Source: an uncultured Lachnospiraceae bacterium
GTDB taxonomy: Bacteria > Bacillota_A > Clostridia > Lachnospirales > Lachnospiraceae
NCBI GenBank assembly: GCA_902767195.1
Contig: CACXGS010000013.1
Coordinates: 1-11,910 of the forward strand
DNA length: 11,910 nucleotides
Direction of reading: 5' to 3'
Positions 7,313 to 11,910 of the stretch are shown piece by piece. The position numbers were made by a program, and so were the translations under genes. The notes beneath the pieces are model-generated. The model was not told where the DNA came from, made no database searches, and saw nothing but the letters and a program-made list of their open reading frames with translations. Numbering within the stretch: the first letter of the stretch is position 1; every line of letters begins with the position of its first letter.

Positions 7313-8713
7313 TTATGCCAGAATATCCTTAATCTCCGTGAGTCCGTTATGGCTGGTTACCACCATCACTATATCTCCCGGCAAAATCATATCATCTCCC
7401 TGGGGAAGAATGATCTTACCGTTGCGGCTGATAAAACAAAGAAGCAGGTCCGACTTCATCGTAAGGTCCCTGATAGGAGTTCCCGTCACTTCACACTCTT
7501 CTTCTATGGTAAACTCAATGGCCTCAGCCCTGTGATCAAAGAGATGGTAAAGGGTGTTGATACTGTTGCTGGTCGAATTCTTCTTTGCTCTGACGTAGGC
7601 AACGATCATCTCCGAAGTAAAATAGCGGGGATAGATCACACTGCCCAGATCAAGGCTGTTGATCACATCCGTAAAACTGATATGGTTAATCTTGGTGATA
7701 CACTTGGCCTGAGAAATCTGCTTGCAGAAAAGTGTAAGGAAAATATTCTCCTCATCACGGCCGGTCAGGGGAACAAAAGCTTCCACATACTCGATGCCTT
7801 CCTCCAGGAGCAGTTCTTCGTTGGAGCCGTCACCGTTTATGATAATGGCCTTAGGCAGCATGATCGATAATTCCTCACAGCGCCTGTTGTCCTTCTCGAT
7901 GATCTTAACCTCTATGTTCATGTTGATCAGTTCCTGGGCCAGATAATAGGTAGCCATACCGCCGCCGACGATCATGCAGGTTCGGACGGAATCCGTCTTA
8001 AAACCAATCCTTTCGAAGAAACTTCTGGTCACCATCCGGTCCGCCACGACCATGACTTCATCTCCGCTCCTCATCTCAAAATCCCCGGAAGGAATGAATA
8101 AATCCCCGTCTCTCTCAATTCCGCAGACAAGAAGATTACTCTCAATATTTCTACGAAGATAGGACAAAGTCTCCCCATCGAGGATATTGTCTTCCGGAAT
8201 CTCAAAACGAATCAGCTCTGCCTGTCCGTGAGCAAAGGAACTCACTTCCAGGGCAGCCGGCAGGTAAAGAATTCTGGCAGCCTCCTTGGCTGCTTCCAAT
8301 TCCGGATTCAGAATCATGGCAAGGCCAAGCCTGTCTCTCAAATACTTGGACTCCCGGCTGTAATCCGGTGTCCTTACCCGGGCAATCGTATCACAGTCTG
8401 CTACCTGTTTGGCAATGGTGCAGCACAAAAGATTCATCTCATCATAATCCGTTACTGCAATCAGCAGGTCACTGCTTTCAATTCCTGCCTCTCTCTGAAT
8501 CTCATAGCTTGCACCGTTCCCAATGACACCCATAACATCATAGAGTTCTGTCAGTTCACGGATCTTTCTTTCGTTACGGTCTATAATCGTAATATCGTGC
8601 TTCTCATGAATGAGCTGTTCTACCAGAGTAACGCCGACTCTTCCACAGCCCACAATAATGATCTTCAGTCCCGCCGCCTGAGCTTTCCTGGTCGGTCTGA
8701 TAAAATCAAACAT
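7313..8713 (-). CDS. trkA: Trk system NAD-binding regulatory subunit, tandem RCK domains
   Basis: TrkA is the peripheral cytosolic subunit that gates TrkH in response to nucleotides. The 466-residue protein has two RCK_N/RCK_C units. The first Rossmann fold starts at residue 17 (IIIVGCGRVG, 18-27) with the acidic ribose-binding Asp in TIIDRN (about 45). The second starts at about residue 246 (CMIVGGGMATYYLA, 246-259) with Glu273 in IIEKDN. Each Rossmann domain is followed by a TrkA_C-type domain (about 155-230 and 395-466, the latter with the typical LPQGDDMILPGDIVMVV). The protein starts about 15 residues ahead of the usual first strand. The ATG at 8713 is preceded by GGGGGGAAAGGA, and no other start codon lies nearer the domain. 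A strong promoter lies 103 bases upstream. It forms an operon with trkH. Confidence 0.95.
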   Translation of the reverse strand: MFDFIRPTRKAQAAGLKIIIVGCGRVGVTLVEQLIHEKHDITIIDRNERKIRELTELYDVMGVIGNGASYEIQREAGIESSDLLIAVTDYDEMNLLCCTIAKQVADCDTIARVRTPDYSRESKYLRDRLGLAMILNPELEAAKEAARILYLPAALEVSSFAHGQAELIRFEIPEDNILDGETLSYLRRNIESNLLVCGIERDGDLFIPSGDFEMRSGDEVMVVADRMVTRSFFERIGFKTDSVRTCMIVGGGMATYYLAQELINMNIEVKIIEKDNRRCEELSIMLPKAIIINGDGSNEELLLEEGIEYVEAFVPLTGRDEENIFLTLFCKQISQAKCITKINHISFTDVINSLDLGSVIYPRYFTSEMIVAYVRAKKNSTSNSINTLYHLFDHRAEAIEFTIEEECEVTGTPIRDLTMKSDLLLCFISRNGKIILPQGDDMILPGDIVMVVTSHNGLTEIKDILA

Positions 8714-8774
8714 TCCTTTCCCCCCAGTATCTTTCTATATAAAATTGGATTCAAACTTCTGAAAATAGTAATCA

Positions 8775-8796
8775 CTCCCCCCTGAAGAGGAGGGAG
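8775..8796 (-). other. 5'-leader hairpin of the trkA-trkH transcript
   Basis: CTCCCCCC (8775-8782) pairs with GGAGGGAG (8789-8796), eight bp including one G-U pair in RNA and a six-base loop. It lies within the roughly 95-nt leader between the trkA promoter and its ATG. No T-run follows on the minus strand, so it does not look like a terminator. It does not resemble a full c-di-AMP riboswitch, which is larger. A role in expression of K+ uptake is inference. Confidence 0.4.
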
Positions 8797-8815
8797 CCAT
8801 CTGACATCCGTAATA

Positions 8816-8843
8816 ATTATACCAGATTCATACAAGAATTCAA
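8816..8843 (-). promoter_or_regulatory. Extended -10 sigma-A promoter for trkA-trkH (and probably downstream genes)
   Basis: On the minus strand TTGAAT (8838-8843) and a perfect TATAAT (8816-8821) are separated by 16 bases. A TGG precedes the -10 box, giving the extended -10 motif TGnTATAAT. It lies in the 143-base gap between the UPF0210 gene and trkA. Transcription would begin near 8808-8810. Confidence 0.72.
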
Positions 8844-8856
8844 CCGGATTAAATAT

Positions 8857-10221
8857 TTAATTCTTAAAACTGTGAATCGGTGCCGGAATCCTGCCTCCCC
8901 GGTTAATAAAACGGGAACAGTCAAAAGAATTCACCGGCATAATAGGGGCATGGCCGAGAAGGCCGCCAAACTCCACACTGTCTCCCACGGTTTTGCCGAT
9001 CACAGGGATAATACGGACAGCCGTGGTCTTCTGATTGATCATACCAAGGGCCATCTCGTCGGCAATGATACCGGATATCGTAGCGGCGGTCGTATCTCCG
9101 GGTATGGCTATCATGTCAAGCCCCACGGAGCAGACACAGGTCATCGCTTCCAGCTTCTCCAGGGTCAGTGCTCCTGCTGTAACAGCATCGATCATGCGCT
9201 GATCCTCACTGACAGGAATAAAAGCACCGCTTAATCCTCCCACGTAAGAAGAAGCCATGACGCCGCCCTTTTTAACCTGATCGTTCAAAAGGGCAAGAGC
9301 TGCTGTTGTACCGGGAGCACCGGCGTATTCCAGACCGATCTCTTCAAGGATCTCACCCACACTGTCACCCACAGCAGGAGTAGGTGCCAGAGAAAGATCC
9401 ACGATCCCAAAGGGGACCTGCAGACGTTTGGAAGCTTCCAGTGCTACAAGCTGTCCTACCCGGGTCACTTTAAAAGCAGTCTTCTTTATAGCCTCACACA
9501 GGGCCTCAAAATCCTGACCCCGGACAGCCTCAATGGCTCTCTTTACAACACCCGGGCCGCTGACCCCCACGTTGACCACACAGTCCGCTTCCGACACACC
9601 ATGAAAGGCGCCGGCCATAAAGGGGTTATCATCCGGAGCGTTGGTAAAGACCACAAATTTGGCATTACCGATACAGTCCTTCTCTTTGGTCTTCTCTGAT
9701 GTTTTTAAAATAATCTCACCCAGAAGCTTCACGGCATCCATATTGATCCCGGTCTTTGAAGAACCTACATTAACCGAGCTGCAGACCCGTTCGGTAGCAG
9801 CCAGGGCATCCGGAATCGACCGGATCAGATACTCATCCGCCCTGGTCATCCCCTTGTGGACAAGGGCAGAATATCCACCGATAAAATTCACATCCACTTC
9901 CCTGGCACACTGGTCAAGAACCTTTGCAATCTCTACATAGTCTTCCGGCGTCCGGCAGCAGCTGCCGCCCACCAGGGCGATGGGCGTGATGGAAATACGT
10001 TTATTTACAACAGGAATTCCGAACTCCCGCTCGATCTCTTTACCCACAGAAACCAGATTGCTGGCTTTTGTAGTAATCTTATTGTATATATTCTGACAGA
10101 GGGTCTCCAGTGAATCCGATGCGCAGTCCAGAAGACTGATCCCCATGGTGATGGTCCTCACATCCAGATTCATATCCTTGATCATCTGATTGGTTTCAAT
10201 GACTTCATTCAAGTTCAGCAT
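8857..10221 (-). CDS. DUF711 / UPF0210 family protein ('PFL family protein')
   Basis: The 454-residue protein matches the conserved UPF0210 (DUF711) family, annotated as PFL family because its fold resembles pyruvate formate-lyase-like enzymes. No glycyl-radical motif is visible, so PFL activity should not be assumed. Recognisable segments are [11 protein letters not shown] (85-95), [13 protein letters not shown] (112-124), [17 protein letters not shown] (148-164), [16 protein letters not shown] (193-208), a Gly-rich segment around 217-224, [14 protein letters not shown] (278-291) and the C-terminal [12 protein letters not shown] (440-451). Length is normal. No signal peptide or membrane segment is seen. 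The ATG at 10221 follows AGGAGA (10228-10233). It lies 16 bases downstream of the ACT-domain gene, a pairing conserved in streptococci and clostridia that suggests a shared, possibly ligand-sensing, function. The biochemical role is unknown. Confidence 0.9.
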   Translation of the reverse strand: MLNLNEVIETNQMIKDMNLDVRTITMGISLLDCASDSLETLCQNIYNKITTKASNLVSVGKEIEREFGIPVVNKRISITPIALVGGSCCRTPEDYVEIAKVLDQCAREVDVNFIGGYSALVHKGMTRADEYLIRSIPDALAATERVCSSVNVGSSKTGINMDAVKLLGEIILKTSEKTKEKDCIGNAKFVVFTNAPDDNPFMAGAFHGVSEADCVVNVGVSGPGVVKRAIEAVRGQDFEALCEAIKKTAFKVTRVGQLVALEASKRLQVPFGIVDLSLAPTPAVGDSVGEILEEIGLEYAGAPGTTAALALLNDQVKKGGVMASSYVGGLSGAFIPVSEDQRMIDAVTAGALTLEKLEAMTCVCSVGLDMIAIPGDTTAATISGIIADEMALGMINQKTTAVRIIPVIGKTVGDSVEFGGLLGHAPIMPVNSFDCSRFINRGGRIPAPIHSFKN

Positions 10222-10237
10222 CTTATTTCTCCTGTCC

Positions 10238-10573
10238 TCAGATCCGGTGCATCATCTCAAAGATTTCTTCTCTCTGAGTCTGTATCAGGACTCCGATCTC
10301 CTCACCGATCTGGCTCAGTTCTTCTGCCATTGTCGGGAAATCCTTCTTAATCTCATCGGACTCCACGATCATCATCATATTCAGATATCCGCCGGTAATC
10401 GTCTGACTGATATCCAGGATATTGATATTATTACTGGCCATGTAAGTGCAGACTTTGGCAATAATTCCGACGGCATCCCTTCCAAGCACTGTTACGATCT
10501 TTCTCCTCAGTTCCGTATCATCCGTAGACAGGGCTGATTTGGGCAGAGGGGCAATGTTCCTTATATTCTCCAT
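10238..10573 (-). CDS. ACT-domain protein, UPF0237 family
   Basis: ACT domains bind small ligands, often amino acids, and act as regulatory modules. In this 111-residue protein the domain starts at about residue 24 with [18 protein letters not shown], followed by [11 protein letters not shown] and GYLNMMMIV, and ends with the family signature [11 protein letters not shown]. This matches the UPF0237 single-ACT proteins, usually about 90 residues. Here there is an extra N-terminal segment of about 22 residues. No alternative in-frame start occurs before the domain, so the ATG at 10573 is the best start, although its RBS (AAAGGA, 10586-10591) is about 12 bases away, longer than usual. It lies 20 bases after the walJ-type gene and 16 before the UPF0210 gene, so the three form one operon. 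Its ligand is not known. Confidence 0.88.
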   Translation of the reverse strand: MENIRNIAPLPKSALSTDDTELRRKIVTVLGRDAVGIIAKVCTYMASNNINILDISQTITGGYLNMMMIVESDEIKKDFPTMAEELSQIGEEIGVLIQTQREEIFEMMHRI

Positions 10574-10593
10574 TTCTGTTGTTCATCCTTTCT

Positions 10594-11379
10594 CTATATG
10601 GTGGGCTCTTCTCTTTTCGCGACACGAAGCCGGATCCCCATTTCTTCTGGATTGATGTTATGCATGATAAGCTCGGAATTGACAGTCTCATAAGCGAGTT
10701 CCGCATAGTTATTATGCTGGCTCAGATGCCCCAGCAAAATATTTCTGCAGCCGGTGCCGATAATCCTGGTCAGGAAATGTCCTGCTCTCTCATTGGAAAG
10801 ATGTCCGTAATTTCCCATAATCCTTCGTTTCAGAGGATAGGGATAAGGGCCTACCATCAGCATGTTGAGGTCATGGTTGGCCTCTACCAGAAGTTCACGG
10901 CAGCCTTCAAACTTCTCGATCAGGTAATCGTCAAAAGTTCCCAGGTCTGTAGCAATCCCTGTCTTTGATTCTCCATCTTCAAAGGTATAGCAGACCGGAT
11001 CGGCTGCATCATGATAGGTGGCAGATGCCTCCACCCTCACTCCTTCCATCTCAAAAGGCCGGTCCTTGTCGATTCCGTGAAAAAGAGAAGTGTCCACTTT
11101 CCCCAGAGATCCGGAAGACAGAATAGCATCGATCGTCTTTCCCGTAGCAAAGACGGGAACCTGATATTTGCGCAGGAATACTCCAAGGCCACTGATATGG
11201 TCATTGTGTTCATGGGTAATAAAAATAGCCCGGATCTCCTCCGGCGCTAAGCCAAAGGCGTCCAGTCCTTCCAGAATACGTTTCCTGCTGATTCCCGCAT
11301 CCACAAGAAATCCTGTTTTGCTGTTGCCCACGTGAATGCAGTTTCCACTGCTGCCACTGGCAATACTCGAAATATGCAT
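10594..11379 (-). CDS. walJ: MBL-fold metallo-hydrolase, WalJ/YycJ type
   Basis: The 261-residue protein is a metallo-beta-lactamase-fold hydrolase of the YycJ/WalJ group, predicted to act on nucleic acids (exonuclease-like) and linked in Bacillus to cell-wall/division control by the WalRK system. It begins with the family hallmark SIASGSSGNC (5-14). The metal-binding motif THEHNDH (55-61) is complete, and further conserved His/Asp residues are at H123 (TYHDA), D145 (ATDLG), H169 (EANHD), H193 (YGHLS) and H218 (LGHLS). I prefer the start at 11379 over the ATG at 11391: AAGG (11392-11395) abuts the latter, while the AAGGA at 11391-11395 is 11 bases from the former, and family members start just ahead of SIASGSSGN. 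No walR or walK gene is in the window. It is the first gene of the operon with the ACT and UPF0210 genes. Family assignment is firm; substrate is inferred. Confidence 0.9.
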   Translation of the reverse strand: MHISSIASGSSGNCIHVGNSKTGFLVDAGISRKRILEGLDAFGLAPEEIRAIFITHEHNDHISGLGVFLRKYQVPVFATGKTIDAILSSGSLGKVDTSLFHGIDKDRPFEMEGVRVEASATYHDAADPVCYTFEDGESKTGIATDLGTFDDYLIEKFEGCRELLVEANHDLNMLMVGPYPYPLKRRIMGNYGHLSNERAGHFLTRIIGTGCRNILLGHLSQHNNYAELAYETVNSELIMHNINPEEMGIRLRVAKREEPTI

Positions 11380-11418
11380 GGCTGTTTCCATCCTTAATCA
11401 TGAAATACTAACTTGTCC

Positions 11419-11447
11419 ATTATAGTATAGGGATGCCGGTAAGTAAA
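11419..11447 (-). promoter_or_regulatory. Sigma-A type promoter for the walJ-ACT-UPF0210 operon
   Basis: On the minus strand TTTACT (11442-11447) and a perfect TATAAT (11419-11424) are separated by 17 bases. Transcription would start near 11411-11413, giving a leader of about 33 nt before the walJ-type start at 11379. Confidence 0.68.
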
Positions 11448-11521
11448 GAGTAAAAACCGGTTTGCGGGATTGAACTGTGTCGCAGACCCCAAAAGACAGA
11501 CGGTTGGATTCCGACGCTCCG
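11448..11521. other. Spacer between the walJ promoter and the structured element
   Basis: These 74 bases contain no coding frame of note. AAACCGGTTT (11454-11463) is a ten-bp palindrome next to five A residues. CGACGC (11512-11517) can pair with GCGTTG (11522-11527) around a TCCG tetraloop, which would compete with the outer stem of the element. CGGTTGG (11501-11507) is complementary to CCAACCG (11668-11674) inside the element. The 5' end of the RNA, if transcribed rightward, may lie here. Confidence 0.4.
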
Positions 11522-11545
11522 GCGTTGCCCACTACCGACGAGCTA

Positions 11546-11625
11546 ATTGCCAACTACGACTAAGGGTTCCGGGATATTCACGAACGATTTGTTTATATCC
11601 CGGAACCCAAGTCTTCGTAGGCAAT
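11546..11625 (+). other. Domain 1 of the structured element: long hairpin with 14-bp apical stem
   Basis: ATTGC (11546-11550) pairs with GCAAT (11621-11625), then CTACGA (11554-11559) with TCGTAG (11615-11620) across a CAA bulge. GGGTTCCGGGATAT (11564-11577) pairs perfectly with ATATCCCGGAACCC (11595-11608). The 17-base loop 11578-11594 contains the segment complementary to the loop of domain 3. Confidence 0.75.
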
Positions 11626-11807
11626 GGATCTCGTCTCTGTTCCTGCAAAGCCTTCGCTTTCGGAAACCCAACCGGCTTGTCTATTGGCAGGTAATGCCAC
11701 CAGTTAAATCCCTGCAATAGCAGAAGTTGAACCGGAGGCTGTTTACACCCAATCGGCGGCAACCGGATTCCGTAAGCAGAGGCTTTGCAGGAACAGAGGT
11801 AAGATCC
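11626..11807 (+). other. Domain 2 of the structured element: 19-bp perfect stem with inner branches
   Basis: GGATCT (11626-11631) pairs with AGATCC (11802-11807). The perfect 19-bp stem 11635-11653 / 11780-11798 follows. It continues inward as GCTT/AAGC (11656-11659 / 11774-11777) and CGGAA/TTCCG (11661-11665 / 11768-11772), separated by single mismatches. The inner 95 bases contain a further hairpin: CTATT-G-GCAGG (11681-11691) with CCTGCAATAG (11711-11720), one bulged G. Confidence 0.72.
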
Positions 11808-11818
11808 TCTGCCGTGGA

Positions 11819-11874
11819 GACTAGGCGGCTGAGGTAAGAACAAATCCTTCGTGAATGCCTCAGCCGCCCCAGTC
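11819..11874 (+). other. Domain 3 of the structured element: hairpin with 11-bp stem
   Basis: GACT (11819-11822) pairs with AGTC (11871-11874). GGCGGCTGAGG (11824-11834) pairs perfectly with CCTCAGCCGCC (11858-11868). The 23-base loop (11835-11857) contains AACAAATCCTTCGTGAA, the near-perfect complement of the domain 1 loop. Confidence 0.75.
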
Positions 11875-11910
11875 GGAACAGGCAGATAGCTTACCGGGAG
11901 TGGGCAACGC

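Larger units (their letters stand above)
11522..11910 (+). ncRNA. Putative large structured non-coding RNA (class unassigned), reaching the window edge
   Basis: No credible protein gene exists here, yet most of the 389 bases fall into nested complementary segments. The outer stem is GCGTTGCCCACT (11522-11533) with AGTGGGCAACGC (11899-11910), then AGCTA (11541-11545) with TAGCT (11887-11891). Inside are three domains: a 14-bp hairpin (11546-11625), a 19-bp stem with extensions (11626-11807), and an 11-bp hairpin (11819-11874). The apical loops of the first and third are complementary over 16 of 17 positions. Strand choice is tentative. Imperfect positions give three G-U pairs if read rightward and two if read leftward, and unpaired segments are A-rich on the plus strand (CAA, TAAG, GGAACAGGCAGA). 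No convincing plus promoter was found. The RNA may extend past 11910. Candidates are a ROOL/GOLLD/OLE-like large RNA, a HEARO/omega RNA, a retron RNA, or a new class; a DNA-level inverted-repeat element is the alternative. Confidence 0.6.

Noticed and set aside
8714..8810. c-di-AMP (ydaO-type) riboswitch ahead of the potassium genes
   Set aside because: Such riboswitches often control K+ transporters, but this leader is short with one simple hairpin and I see none of the expected multi-helix core.
8848..8861. Fourteen-base AT palindrome ATTAAATATTTAAT at the end of the UPF0210 gene
   Set aside because: It is perfect but made only of A and T, overlaps the last codons and stop, and is too weak to act as a terminator stem. 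Probably chance in AT-rich sequence.
10518..10706. Alternative upstream frame starting at the ATG overlapping the ACT-gene RBS (10584-10586)
   Set aside because: It is out of frame with the ACT domain and encodes no recognisable sequence; it merely shares the AAAGGATG segment.
11470..11694. Open frame of 74 codons on the plus strand inside the structured element
   Set aside because: No RBS, composition rich in Cys and Arg, and its sequence is dictated by the inverted-repeat arms. I regard it as a chance frame across an RNA gene.
11532..11843. Open frame of 103 codons on the minus strand inside the structured element
   Set aside because: It runs through both arms of the stems, shows no domain or RBS, and repeats similar peptides (CSCKA) on both strands because of the inverted repeats.
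11819..11874. Group I intron P7/P8-like pattern GAGACTA ... AGTC
   Set aside because: The P3 strand expected between P7 and P8 is missing and no P4-P6 core is recognisable. The resemblance is limited to a few bases.

Overview
The window is a stretch of bacterial chromosome, most likely from an anaerobic Clostridia/Lachnospiraceae-type Firmicute. The evidence is moderate GC content, strong AGGAGG-type ribosome binding sites, sigma-A type promoters, an [FeFe]-hydrogenase maturation GTPase (HydF), a TrkA/TrkH potassium system, a WalJ-type metallo-hydrolase and the ACT/UPF0210 gene pair. This assignment is inferred from gene content; no rRNA or other marker is present.

Layout from left to right. 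(1) Bases 1-844, plus strand: the 3' part of a gene for a C39-like (papain-fold) cysteine peptidase, cut by the left window edge. (2) Bases 932-1816, plus strand: an unrecognised protein with an HEFTH zinc-peptidase-like motif and its own clear promoter. (3) Bases 1827-8713, minus strand: a co-directional series reading leftward, trkA-trkH (K+ uptake), hydF, an ABC-F ATPase, and proB lacking a PUA domain. HydF and the ABC-F gene are separated by only 3 bases. The series starts from an extended -10 promoter upstream of trkA. (4) Bases 8857-11379, minus strand: a compact three-gene operon, walJ-type MBL hydrolase, ACT-domain protein (UPF0237), and DUF711/UPF0210 'PFL family' protein, also with its own promoter. 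(5) Bases 11392-11910: no credible protein gene. From 11522 to the last base lies a dense set of nested, long, perfect or near-perfect inverted repeats.

The protein-coding part is housekeeping and well conserved. The unusual item is the right end. A 12-bp outer stem (11522-11533 with 11899-11910) encloses a 14-bp hairpin, a 19-bp stem that continues inward, and an 11-bp hairpin. The apical loops of the 14-bp and 11-bp hairpins are complementary to each other over 16 of 17 positions, the layout expected of a kissing-loop tertiary contact. This is best read as a large structured non-coding RNA of about 390 nt or more, probably transcribed rightward. I could not assign it to a named class from sequence alone. 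Known large classes (ROOL, GOLLD, OLE, HEARO/omega RNA), a retron msr-msd, or a new class are all possible.
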